From positions 32,971 to 96,970 of the forward strand of contig NZ_LMAS01000001.1 in assembly GCF_001509555.1 (NCBI RefSeq): a DNA stretch of 64,000 bases, given 5' to 3'. Below are positions 45,394 to 54,500 of this stretch, piece after piece. The DNA comes from Bacillus sp. FJAT-29937 (lineage in GTDB: Bacteria > Bacillota > Bacilli > Bacillales > Cytobacillaceae). The notes below the pieces were generated by a model that had not been told where the DNA came from, ran no database searches, and was given only the letters and a program-made list of their open reading frames with translations. Position 1 is the first letter of the stretch. Every line of letters starts with the position of its first letter. Both the position numbers and the translations under genes were made by a program.

Positions 45394-46101
45394 ATGATTC
45401 TTGAATTAAGAAATCTCTCCAAAAAATATAAGCATAAAACGGCTTTACATCCGGTAAATGCAGAAATTAATCTAGGGGATTGTGTTGTGTTATGCGGGGG
45501 CAACGGTGCAGGAAAAAGTACGATGATCAAAATGATAACAGGGATTGACCATGCCTCTTCGGGAAATGTTATCTTTCATTCAAAAAAGAAAAAGCCATTT
45601 GCCTATATGCCCGACCAAATGAATTTCCCTCCTGATTTGACGCCCATTGAAATTCTAAATTATTATGGGAAATTCCTGAAAGTGGACAAAGAAAAAATCA
45701 ATCAAGTTTTGCATGACGTCGGCTTATGGGAGGAGCGCAATCAAAAGGCTGGAGGCTTCTCGAAAGGGATGTCCCAACGCCTTAATCTTGCTCAATGTTT
45801 GCTGGCAGATACGGATATTTATATATTGGATGAGCCTACGAATGGATTGGATCCTTACTGGGTTATTCAATTTAAAAGAATTTTACAAAAGCTGAAAAAT
45901 GAACACAAAACCGTGATTGTCAGCAGTCATATTATGCGAGACGCCATTGAAATCGCCGACAAAGTCATGATTTTATTTAATGGCAGGGTACGGTCCTTTG
46001 GCACTTTGGAGGAAATTTATCGTGAGCATGCCAGTGAATCGCTGGAGGAAGTATTCTTGACCATTCATGAAAAGGAAAAAAAGGAAGTTGTTACATGCTA
46101 G
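45394..46101 (+). CDS. nosF: NosF-like ABC transporter ATPase
   Basis: A 235-aa ATP-binding subunit. Walker A is GGNGAGKST near residue 35, the signature is FSKGMSQRLNLAQ near residue 119, Walker B is DIYILDEPTNGLDP near residue 139, and the switch His is in VIVSSHI. With NosY and NosD it forms the complex needed for nitrous oxide reductase maturation in known systems. A strong terminator follows, so the operon is nosD-L-Y-F. Confidence 0.9.
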   Translation: MILELRNLSKKYKHKTALHPVNAEINLGDCVVLCGGNGAGKSTMIKMITGIDHASSGNVIFHSKKKKPFAYMPDQMNFPPDLTPIEILNYYGKFLKVDKEKINQVLHDVGLWEERNQKAGGFSKGMSQRLNLAQCLLADTDIYILDEPTNGLDPYWVIQFKRILQKLKNEHKTVIVSSHIMRDAIEIADKVMILFNGRVRSFGTLEEIYREHASESLEEVFLTIHEKEKKEVVTC

Positions 46102-46107
46102 AGTTTC

Positions 46108-46157
46108 GATAGCAAATAGCTGGAAACCTAAATGATCTCCAGCTGTTTGCTATTTTC
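46108..46157. terminator. strong bidirectional terminator
   Basis: GATAGCAAATAGCTGG pairs with CCAGCTGTTTGCTATT across a loop between nosF (+) and the CAP gene (-), and covers the end of the latter. Confidence 0.85.
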
Positions 46158-47280
46158 TAAAGAAATTTTCAGTATAGTACGGCTGGGACTTTGAATTGAA
46201 CGCAACACCCACACCTAAATATTGATATTCCGGTCTAAGGATATTCTCCCGGTGTCCAAGAGAATTCATCAGGCCTTCATGGGCAAAAATACTGCTAAAC
46301 TGACCCATTGCCAGATTCTCTCCAGCAACAGTAAAGGATATTTGGTCCTCACTCATCCGGTCAAAAGGGGATTGCCCTTCTAAATTCGTATGGGAGAAGT
46401 AATTTTTATCAGCCATATCAAGGCTATGCTTCCGTGCGGTTTCTTTTACTAGATCATCCCATTGTAACACGGATTTTCCATGTTTAACACGGTCGGCGTT
46501 CGTTAAATCAAATAATTGATATTCGAAGCCTTCCTTCAACTGCTCTGATCCATCTGTATAAAAATGATTTTTAGCCTGCTCTAAATCTTCATCAATCATT
46601 TGAATGGCTGTCACCGTATTATTGGCATGCTTATCGTAAAAAACAGTTACATAGCTCTGATCAATTGAAAATACATCATAATCCCGTTCTTTTTCAAACT
46701 GGTAAAAAACTAAGCCCTTGCGAATTTGATTTAAAGGCTTTCCAAGTTGTTGAAGTACAGCTTCCTTTGTGCTGCCAAGTTTTATCTCTTTCCCAGAGGA
46801 AATTAAGTCTTGATTTGTGTAAAGACCCGCAACGTTTTCGTTTGTATCGTATGTGACCATGAAAAAATTATAATAATTTTCATGATAAGTATACCATTTA
46901 GATCCATATTCATTATATGAAGATCTTTTCGGCGGTCCCGCTAGTTTTTCAACATTCTCCTTACTTTCCCCTAGAACAATATTATGAATCGAAAAGGTTT
47001 GGCTGGAAGGAACGGATAGTTTCGGTTTATCTATTGGGTTCGGATCTTTGTTTGGAAGAAGCTCAACCTTTTCATCCACTTTCCCAGCTAACTGATTAAT
47101 GGCGGAATAAATCGTCTCAATTGCTTCCGTAACCTGCGGATTTTCCGAAACGGCTTGAACCTCATCTTTAAACCGATCCAATATCGGGTAAAAATTAGTT
47201 TTTTCCAATTGTTTTTCGATGAAGGGCCATGATAAATATATGATCAATAATAATAATAAAGTTCGAAAAAATTTCCTCAA
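46150..47280 (-). CDS. secreted CAP (SCP/PR1) domain protein, YlbC-like
   Basis: A 376-aa exported protein: an N-terminal membrane anchor (FFRTLLLLLIIYLSWPFI), a Ser/Pro-rich linker, a CAP-associated N-terminal domain (residues 90-245, with GPPKRSSYNEYGSKWYTYHENYYNF), and a C-terminal CAP domain (residues 255-376). The CAP domain carries KHSLDMADKNYFSHTNLEGQ and GENLAMGQFSS, and ends HRENILRPEYQYLGVGVAF. This two-domain layout is that of B. subtilis YlbC. Role unknown. Confidence 0.87.
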   Translation of the reverse strand: MRKFFRTLLLLLIIYLSWPFIEKQLEKTNFYPILDRFKDEVQAVSENPQVTEAIETIYSAINQLAGKVDEKVELLPNKDPNPIDKPKLSVPSSQTFSIHNIVLGESKENVEKLAGPPKRSSYNEYGSKWYTYHENYYNFFMVTYDTNENVAGLYTNQDLISSGKEIKLGSTKEAVLQQLGKPLNQIRKGLVFYQFEKERDYDVFSIDQSYVTVFYDKHANNTVTAIQMIDEDLEQAKNHFYTDGSEQLKEGFEYQLFDLTNADRVKHGKSVLQWDDLVKETARKHSLDMADKNYFSHTNLEGQSPFDRMSEDQISFTVAGENLAMGQFSSIFAHEGLMNSLGHRENILRPEYQYLGVGVAFNSKSQPYYTENFFRK

Positions 47281-47502
47281 TGTTTCACCATCCGTCTGTT
47301 CTCAATTTATCAGGTGAATCCTCTCATGCTATCACAATTATTACCCATTCATTATAAAATTTAAAAAACAATTAATAAAATAAAATGTACTTAGTTAATT
47401 TTGGAAATGAAATTGGTATGGATTTGTTTTATAAAATTAATGGTTGGAAGTGATGTTGGGCAATATAACAATATTTCATATGTAATGAGGGGGGAATGGA
47501 TT

Positions 47503-48309
47503 TTGAGCTTAACTCCGAACGAACCAGTTGAGTTGCATGGATTTAATAACTTAACAAAATCGTTAAGTTTCAATATGTATGATATTTGTTATACAAGAAC
47601 GAAGCAAGAGCGTGAGGCTTACATCGAGTATATTGATGAAGAGTATAGCGCCGAAAGGCTAACCCAAATCCTTCAGAATGTTACTGATATCATTGGGGCT
47701 CATGTGCTGAACGTTGCCAAGCAAGATTTTGACCCACAAGGTGCCAGTGTAACTTTTCTTGTTTCTGAAGGACCGGTTGATGAGGTTCCGAGCGAATCCT
47801 TTTTAGAATCACCAGGACCATTGCCGGGTTCTGTTGTCATGCAGCTTGATAAAAGCCATATCACTGTACATACTTATCCTGAATATCACCCAACTGAAGG
47901 AATTAGCACATTTCGGGCAGATATTGATGTTTCGACCTGTGGAGAAATTTCTCCATTAAAGGCTCTAAATTTCTTGATTCATTCCTTTGATACGGATATT
48001 ATGACGATTGATTATCGCGTCCGCGGATTTACAAGGGATAAAGATGGACAAAAACTCTTTATTGATCATAATATTAGCTCAATCCAAAACTACATCCCAG
48101 ATGAAATCAAAAATGAATTTGACATGATTGATGTCAATATTTATCAGTCGCATATTTTCCATACAAAATGCCGCATTAGAGATTTCGATCTGAATAATTA
48201 CCTCTTTGGATACACGAAGGACACACTGAGTGCTGAGGAAGTAGACGAAATTACTGAGAAACTCACAACTGAAATGGATGAGATTTTTTACGGGACGAAT
48301 ATGAACTAA
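47503..48309 (+). CDS. speD: S-adenosylmethionine decarboxylase, E. coli-type
   Basis: SpeD makes decarboxylated SAM for spermidine synthesis. The proenzyme self-cleaves at Lys-Ser in [13 protein letters not shown] (near residue 115) to form the pyruvoyl group. At 268 aa it is the long proteobacterial-type SpeD ([34 protein letters not shown]), not the 126-aa form of B. subtilis. I choose the TTG at 47503 behind GAGGGGGG; an upstream extension to 47401 is unlike other SpeD N-termini. Confidence 0.9.
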   Translation: MSLTPNEPVELHGFNNLTKSLSFNMYDICYTRTKQEREAYIEYIDEEYSAERLTQILQNVTDIIGAHVLNVAKQDFDPQGASVTFLVSEGPVDEVPSESFLESPGPLPGSVVMQLDKSHITVHTYPEYHPTEGISTFRADIDVSTCGEISPLKALNFLIHSFDTDIMTIDYRVRGFTRDKDGQKLFIDHNISSIQNYIPDEIKNEFDMIDVNIYQSHIFHTKCRIRDFDLNNYLFGYTKDTLSAEEVDEITEKLTTEMDEIFYGTNMN

Positions 48310-48316
48310 AGCTTAA

Positions 48317-48522
48317 TTTGGACAGGTAAAAAGGGAATCCTCGAAAACTTGTCCAAAAACCATACTGATTTGGACAGGAAAAAGGGGAATCCATCGGAAC
48401 CTGTCCAAAAACCATGCTGATTTGGACAGGAAAAGGGGAATTCATCGGAACCTGTCCAAAAACCATGCTGATTTGGACAGGAAAAGGGGAATCCCCGAAT
48501 ACCTGTCCAAAAACCATCCAAA
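48317..48522. repeat. four tandem 51/52-bp hairpin units
   Basis: Four units begin TTTGGACAGG at 48317, 48369, 48421 and 48472 (periods 52, 52 and 51). Each ends its stem with CCTGTCCAAA (ACTTGTCC in the first). The unit middle is AAAAGGGGAATTCATCGGAA-like, with changes in the loop; linkers read AACCATGCTGA. A degenerate fifth half-unit follows. The array fills the gap between convergent speD (+) and the MerR-like gene (-). Confidence 0.92.
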
Positions 48523-48555
48523 TTGGGCTGGAAAAGATGAATTCATCTCATTTTG

Positions 48556-49479
48556 TTAATTCCAGAACTTCCACCATGGTTTTTCAACCTTCTCTTCAGC
48601 AGCTGCAGCTTTTCGAAAGCTGACGATTAAATCTTGAAACATCATTTCCCGCTGATGGACATCTTCCCAATATTGCTCCCGTTCACGCGTAATCGTTTCA
48701 ATATAAATTTCTCTATCAGTGTTCAGCGTTTCAATTAACGCACTTATCTCCGTATGGGTAACCTCGGCAGAACTAGAAATATAATGAATCATCGTCTTAA
48801 ATTCTTCTGAAGCCGCTTCAGATGATTCAGTCACTCGATGAACGATAGAGCGCAGCTGTTCGGAAGTGCCCTTCGAAGCTTTCGCAACCCTTTTCGATAG
48901 AGCTTCGAGCGATTCGGAAGTCAGTTCCGAAGCATTATGTATATGATTAGAAAGCTCATGGATTTCAAGCTTCGTTTTTTCATTCGACTTATATATGGAG
49001 TCAGATAGACTTTTCACGGTGTGTACAGATCCCTTCGAAATTTCTTTCTTTACCTCTTCCAAAACCTCCTTGCGAATACTTGTGCGAATTTCTGTTCTAA
49101 CATCATCAATTAACTGATTTCTAAATGATTCCATTGCCGCATAAACCATGGATATATCTGGAACTTCCTCCTTGCTGTTGACTTCCTCTGAAATCGGAGC
49201 TAATGAGGTTTCGACTGGTTCGGAAGCTGGTTCCGAAAACATATGCTGGTGAAGCAATTCCTTAATCATATCCTTACTCAGATTTTTAGTGCGCATCTGT
49301 TTAACGGTTTCAAGTAATTTAATCTCTTCATCCGTATAAAATCTTGCCCCTTGCTTAGAGCGAGGGATCACAAGCAGTCCATCTAAATCCTTTTCCCATT
49401 GCCGCAGTGTTCCAGGGGGGATATTTATCATTTTTGATACTTCTTGAATCGTATAGGCTTTAACAAATTGATTTGGCAT
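48556..49479 (-). CDS. MerR-like HTH protein with long coiled coil
   Basis: A 307-aa protein. Residues 5-75 form a MerR-type winged helix (VKAYTIQEVSKMINIPPGTLRQWEKD ... GARFYTDEEIKLLETVKQMR). Residues 130-290 are a long, repetitive Ser/Glu-rich predicted coiled coil (repeats such as SEQLRSIVHRVTESSEAASEEFK), and the C-terminus is WWKFWN. The layout recalls RacA-type or DUF3967-type chromosome or cell-division proteins rather than a metabolite sensor. The coding region carries many TTCGGAA/TTCCGAA copies. ATG at 49479 behind GGATGGAG is chosen. Confidence 0.8.
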   Translation of the reverse strand: MPNQFVKAYTIQEVSKMINIPPGTLRQWEKDLDGLLVIPRSKQGARFYTDEEIKLLETVKQMRTKNLSKDMIKELLHQHMFSEPASEPVETSLAPISEEVNSKEEVPDISMVYAAMESFRNQLIDDVRTEIRTSIRKEVLEEVKKEISKGSVHTVKSLSDSIYKSNEKTKLEIHELSNHIHNASELTSESLEALSKRVAKASKGTSEQLRSIVHRVTESSEAASEEFKTMIHYISSSAEVTHTEISALIETLNTDREIYIETITREREQYWEDVHQREMMFQDLIVSFRKAAAAEEKVEKPWWKFWN

Positions 49480-49663
49480 GTTTCTCCATCCCTTTCTGTC
49501 TTTAGTCGTTATGAATGTTTCGGAAGGCCATTCCGAGTTCATTTTTCTATGTAAGAGTTATTCAGCATCGACCACGTCTTTTTCCTGCTACATGACAAAA
49601 GCTATCAAAACAAGACGGATTTCATCAGAATCAGTAGATTTCGACAGCAAGGATTATTTTGAG

Positions 49664-49702
49664 GAGAAAAAAGAAGAGCAAACAGTGATTCCTGTTCGCT
49701 CT
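49664..49702 (-). terminator. terminator of the CGCGG two-gene unit
   Basis: On the minus strand AGAGCGAACAG pairs with CTGTTTGCTCT and is followed by TCTTTTTTC, just after the second gene. Confidence 0.8.
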
Positions 49703-49705
49703 CCT

Positions 49706-49990
49706 CTAATTATGGGGAAAATAAATATCCAACTTGCCAGTTTGATTACGCAGTGTAAAGAAATGCTGAAACGCATCATTAATAAAATATTCAGGATACT
49801 CTTTTAAAGAAATGATATACTGAAAATCGTCTTTTTTTAGAAAAATAACTTGCGAGTCATTAACAGTGATTGAGTCAAAATGAAAACCGTCCCTTTTATA
49901 AAGGAAATCGTCTTTTTCATAAAAGTTAAGAATTACCTGACCATTGTGAATTTCGGATAATACCCCTAAATGCTCGATTCTTTTTTCCAT
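49706..49990 (-). CDS. unknown 94-aa protein translationally coupled to the CGCGG gene
   Basis: A soluble protein (MEKRIEHLGVLSEIHNGQVILNF...) without recognised motifs or cysteines. Its ATG overlaps the end of the CGCGG gene by 25 bp, so the two are translated from one mRNA. It has a strand-rich, hydrophobic pattern. It could be a partner or precursor-recognition protein of the CGCGG peptide, which is inference. Confidence 0.65.
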   Translation of the reverse strand: MEKRIEHLGVLSEIHNGQVILNFYEKDDFLYKRDGFHFDSITVNDSQVIFLKKDDFQYIISLKEYPEYFINDAFQHFFTLRNQTGKLDIYFPHN

Positions 49991-50235
49991 ACCCTTAGCA
50001 CATGCCCCCCGCAGCCGCATTGATCAATATAATTGATTTGAATACTGCTGCCGAAATATAGAATTAAAGCTTCTGTCAAATAGGATTCAGGATGGTCAAA
50101 TACAGCAGGCGTCACAACATTTACATAGTAGCCCTTTTTCGTTTGCTCAACTGCATTTATCGCATCCTTTACAAGTAACTCCATATCCTCCTCATATTCC
50201 CCATGCTCCAATGTAATTGACCAGTTTTTTCCCAT
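49966..50235 (-). CDS. CGCGG-motif small protein, candidate radical-SAM-modified peptide
   Basis: An 89-aa protein with a C-terminal CGCGG (residues 73-77) in DQCGCGGHVLRVW. The N-terminus (NWSITLEHGEYEEDMELLVKDAINAVEQTKKGYYVNVVTP) is acidic and conserved-looking. I recall an NCBI protein family of exactly this kind, named for CGCGG and proposed as radical-SAM-modified RiPP precursors in haloarchaea and Firmicutes. No radical SAM enzyme other than QueE lies in the window. Its promoter has an Fnr-type site at -41.5 (50255-50297), linking it to anaerobic nitrate respiration; the nar operon diverges from the same gap. Confidence 0.7.
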   Translation of the reverse strand: MGKNWSITLEHGEYEEDMELLVKDAINAVEQTKKGYYVNVVTPAVFDHPESYLTEALILYFGSSIQINYIDQCGCGGHVLRVWKKESSI

Positions 50236-50254
50236 TCTCTCACCTCATACTTTT

Positions 50255-50297
50255 ATTTTAATATTCCGCATTAAGACAGTAGGTGATTTCAATCACA
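50255..50297 (-). promoter_or_regulatory. Fnr-type site of the CGCGG gene, shared gap with the nar operon
   Basis: Read on the minus strand, TGTGA-TTGAAA-TCACC (50297 to 50282) is followed by a -10 TAAAAT (50260-50255). The site centre to -10 distance (29.5 bases) equals that at nirK, and both sites share the same asymmetric TCACC half. The ribosome site GGTGAG and ATG follow at once. For the plus-strand operon the site lies 155 bp upstream of the hemerythrin gene, with only a weak TAGCAT-like -10. Confidence 0.7.
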
Positions 50298-50452
50298 AGG
50301 AAAATGTATTTTTCAAAACTAGCCTAGCATCTAAAACATTCACAGATTAGCCCTAAAGTTTTGATTAATAAAAGTTTTTATCACAATCAATATGGACATG
50401 CTGATGGGTAAATGTGGAAACACACCGAAAACAAGAGAGGAAGTGGACTTCA

Positions 50453-50866
50453 ATGTCTGGACCAAGCTTAAAGAAACAGGATGCGCATTCTTCCATACAC
50501 GAAGCGGCGTTAAATGAAGCAAAGGAATTAAGGGAACTTTACCGCCGATGTTTAGAGGAAGGAGACAAGGAAAAGGCACTGCATGTGGCCGAGATTACAA
50601 TTGAGCATTGGGAATCAAGAACACTTGCACATGCGGAATCCGAGGAAAATGGGTTGTACAAAGAAATGGCCAAGGAAAATCCGGAACTAAATGAATTGGT
50701 GATTCAGCTAACACGAGACCATGACCTGATGAGAAGAGTGGTTGAGGATATGAAGAAAGTCCTCTTGAATCGGGAACCAAATGAGCAATTTATTCGATTG
50801 ATTGATGGGCTCATTATTGTGGACGAACTGCATAATGAGGACGAAATGAATAAACTCCTCGCCTAA
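50453..50866 (+). CDS. hemerythrin-like protein
   Basis: A 137-aa helical protein with the hemerythrin HHE pattern. H and HxxxE ligand residues are in EHWESRTLAHAESEENGLY near residue 47, then RDHDLMRRVVEDM near residue 87 and DELHNEDEMNKLL near residue 124. It could bind a di-iron centre sensing or trapping O2 or NO. It is the first gene of the run that leads into narG, and is 50 bp before the next gene. ATG at 50453 behind GAGAGGAAG. Confidence 0.75.
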   Translation: MSGPSLKKQDAHSSIHEAALNEAKELRELYRRCLEEGDKEKALHVAEITIEHWESRTLAHAESEENGLYKEMAKENPELNELVIQLTRDHDLMRRVVEDMKKVLLNREPNEQFIRLIDGLIIVDELHNEDEMNKLLA

Positions 50867-50916
50867 AACAAATACTAACGCAGGGAAATTAAGGTAAAAG
50901 TGTAAGGAGGATGAAA

Positions 50917-51228
50917 ATGGGGGAACCTCAGCTGCAAAAAGAACAATCATTACGATTCGCTGCTCCGAATGTCTATCACAGAATGGTTGAATCCTTTAAA
51001 AAGTTAAATATACATCCTTATGATGTACAGGGAACGATTATGGCGGCCAAAGATGGCTTCGATATTACGATTAGATCTGTTGCAACTGCATCTGAAATTA
51101 CAAAAATATCAATTAGCAAGGAACAAGCTAAAAATCCAGATGAAAAAGTAGATCGGTTATTTGAGGAAGCAGCAGAGAAATGCAAAAGTCAATTAATCAC
51201 TGACTATTTCAAAATGATCAAGCTGTAA
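50917..51228 (+). CDS. unknown protein of the nar operon
   Basis: A 103-aa soluble protein (MGEPQLQKEQSLRFAAPNVYHRMVESFKK ... ISKEQAKNPDEKVDRLFEEAAEKCKSQLI). No known motif; a single Cys near the C-terminus. It lies between the hemerythrin gene and the next small gene, with an AGGAGG ribosome site, and is probably part of the nar transcript. The upstream ATG at 50911 overlaps the ribosome site. Confidence 0.65.
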   Translation: MGEPQLQKEQSLRFAAPNVYHRMVESFKKLNIHPYDVQGTIMAAKDGFDITIRSVATASEITKISISKEQAKNPDEKVDRLFEEAAEKCKSQLITDYFKMIKL

Positions 51229-51244
51229 AAGGAGTGTCAAACAG

Positions 51245-51541
51245 GTGTTTTCTTTTGAATCAGATGCAATGCTTGTAGAAGATAGAGAGGATTTAATCGC
51301 TGTTCTGCAGATGCGATTCGGGATGATTCCAGGCGAAATAATAGAGAAAATCTATGAAATAAATGATATGAACGTTCTCCAAAGATTAATTTTAGCTGCG
51401 GCCAATTCTGCCCGCTGGGAGATTTTCCTGCAGGAATTACAGGAAGGGGAGAAGGCTGTACGGATTTTAGGAGAGGATTTCAACCCGCTCGGAAAATACC
51501 TGCTAAGGAGGGACGATGACTATGGAGCAAAGGCAGAATAA
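51245..51541 (+). CDS. unknown small protein overlapping narG
   Basis: A 98-aa protein with a GTG start (AAGGAG 10 bases upstream). It has alternating helices (LQMRFGMIPGEIIEKIYEINDMNVLQRLILAAANSARWEIFLQEL) and no Cys or His clusters. Its end overlaps the narG start by 26 bp, so translation is coupled to narG. Role unknown; the position suggests an assembly or regulatory factor. Confidence 0.65.
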   Translation: MFSFESDAMLVEDREDLIAVLQMRFGMIPGEIIEKIYEINDMNVLQRLILAAANSARWEIFLQELQEGEKAVRILGEDFNPLGKYLLRRDDDYGAKAE

Positions 51542-54500
51542 GCTTGCTCACGCATTGAAGCATTTAAAGAGGGGCAATCGAATGAATGACGGCTGGACAG
51601 AAGAAAGTCCGCGGCCGCGAAATTCTGAAGATGTATACAGAAGACGGTGGCAGCACGATAAGATTGTCCGATCCACTCATGGTGTGAATTGTACGGGTTC
51701 ATGCAGCTGGAAAATCCATGTGAAGGACGGGATCATTGTCTATGAAACACAGCAAACAGATTACCCGTCAACAGGGGAAAACTTTCCAGACTATGAACCT
51801 CGCGGCTGTCCGCGCGGGGCTAGCTTTTCCTGGTATACATACAGTCCAACTCGAGTGAAGTATCCATATGTGCGCGGGGATTTATATGAATTATGGAAAA
51901 GTGAGCTGAAAACAGCTGATAATCCGGTTCAAGCCTGGGAAAATATTGTGACCAATCCGGAAAAACGGGCGAAATATGTGAAGGCCCGTGGAAAAGGCGG
52001 ATTTGTCCGAGGAAACTGGAAGGAGCTTTGCGAATTAATCGCCGCTTCAACCATCTACACAATCAAAAAATATGGCCCCGACCGCATTGTTGGTTTTAGT
52101 CCAATTCCCGCCATGTCGATGATTAGCTATGCGGGGGGCAGTAGATTCCTATCCTTGATTGGCGGAACGATTCTCAGTTTCTATGATTGGTATGCTGATT
52201 TACCTCCAGCATCTCCACAAGTTTGGGGCGATCAGACAGATGTCCCGGAAAGCGGAGATTGGTATAACTCTAAATACTTCATTATTTGGGGAACGAATAT
52301 TCCGCAAACTCGGACACCAGATGCACATTTTATGGTGGAATCCCGCTATAATGGCACGAAAGTTGTTGGAGTTAGTCCAGATTATGCCGAATATGATAAG
52401 TTTGCTGACATTTGGCTTCCGGCTAAACCAGGGACTGATGGAGCGCTCGCCATGGCCATGACACATGTCATTTTAAAAGAATTCTATGTAGATCAAGACA
52501 CCCCTTACTTTACAGATTATGCAAAACAATATACGGATCTCCCGTTTTTAATTATTTTAAATGAAAAAAATGGAAAATATCGTTCAGATCGGTTCTTAAG
52601 AGCATCGGATGTAGAGAGTGGGCATGAACTGGGTGAATGGAAAACGGTTGTCTGGGATGACTTATCTAACAAAATAGTTATTCCTATCGGCAGCCAAGGA
52701 TTTCGCTGGGATAGCGGGAATAAGTGGAATCTTGATTTACAGAGCGAGGATAGGAAAAATATCAATCCTAAGCTCAGTTTTATTCAAGATTCTGATGATG
52801 TGGCAATGGTTGAATTCCCATATTTCGCTGAAAAAGAAGGGGGAACCGTGGCACGCGGTGTTCCTGTAAAAAGAATCAAGGATCAATCGGATAATGAGCT
52901 TGTCGTTACAACTGTTTATGATTTAATGATGGCACATACCGGGATTAATCGAGGGCTTCAAGGGGATTACCCTGCTGATTACAATGACCCGAATAAGCCG
53001 TATACACCAGCATGGCAGGAAAGCATTACAGGGGTCAAAAAAGAACATGTTATTCAAGTAGCTAGAGAATTTGCGGATAATGCTGCGAGAACAAATGGAA
53101 AATCAATGATTGCCATGGGTGGCGGGACAAACCATTGGTTCCATAGTGATCAAATCTACCGTTCCATCCTGAATCTCATTCTTTTAACAGGGTCTCAAGG
53201 TGTGAATGGCGGGGGATGGGCTCATTATGTTGGACAAGAAAAGGTCCGTCCAATTGAAGGATTCTCACAAATTGCCTTTGCAAACGATTGGGTTAAATCT
53301 CCTCGATTCATGAATGGAACGTCCTTTTTCTATTTTGCAACGGAGCAATTCCGCTATGAGTATCAAGCGGAGGAAATGGAAACAGAGTGGGGCAGTAAAT
53401 ACAGTCATGTTCATCCTGCTGATTTTAATGCCTTATCTGCCCGCTTAGGCTGGCTGCCAAGCTTTCCGCAATGGTCAGAAAATTCCCTTGATGTCATGAA
53501 AGAGGCCCGTGAGCGATTAAAAGAGGATGACCAGGCAATTATTAAGGATGTTGCCAAGCAGATAGCAGACGGAAAAATAAATTACGCGATTGAAAATCCG
53601 AATGATCCGCGAAATTTCCCGCGTATTTTCTTTAATTGGCGCTCCAATTTATTAGGGGATAGCGGGAAAGGCCATGAATATTTCGTTAAGCACTTAATCG
53701 GAGCAGACGATTCCGTTCTGACGGACACAGAAAATTCATGGCAGCCACATAACGTCAACATTGATGAGAAGCCGCCTGAAGGAAAAACCGACCTATTTGT
53801 AGCGATGGATTTTCGGATGACAAGCTCCGGGCTATTTTCAGATATTATTCTTCCTGCCGCCACTTGGTACGAGAAGTTTGATATTAGCAGCACGGATTTA
53901 CATCCCTTTGTCCATCCCTTTAACGCGGCCATTTCCCCTCCATGGGAGACAAAAAGTGATTGGGATGCCTTTAGAGAAATTGCGAAAGTTTTCTCTGAAC
54001 TAGCAGAAAAACATCTCCCAGCTCAAGAGGATTTGATCATGTCACCGCTTGCACATGATACGATCAATGAAATTGCACAGGAATTTGGCAAAGTTAAAGA
54101 TTGGCGAAAAGGGGAAGCTGAAGCTATCCCTGGGAAAACGATGGGTAATTTAACAATCTTGAAACGGGATTATCCAAATGTCTTTAACATGTGGTCAACA
54201 GTTGGAGAAAATATTCGCAATGGCTATGGAACGAAAGGCGTAAAGGTAAATGGAGAGAAGACGTATCAGGAGCTGTTAAATCGATTGGGTGTTTCAAATC
54301 GTGAGGGCATCGGCAAAGGACATCCGGAGCTTTATTCTGATAAACAAGCTATTAATGCGATTCTTCTTATGTCTGGTGCAACGAATGGAAAACGGGCAGT
54401 AGAAGGCTGGAAATCAATGGAGGAAAAGACCGGTAAGAAACTTGGTCATATCTCCGAAGGCCGGGAAGAGGAAGATTACACGCTGGATGCTCTGACTGCA

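Noticed and set aside
48263-48521. Repetitive ORFs on the minus strand (SPFSCPNQ-type repeats)
   Set aside because: They are translations of the 51/52-bp hairpin repeat array in two frames; no ribosome site, and the composition follows the DNA repeat.
49478-49807. 109-codon plus-strand ORF opposite the MerR-like and 94-aa genes
   Set aside because: It is antisense to two better-supported genes and a terminator and shows no ribosome site or family resemblance.
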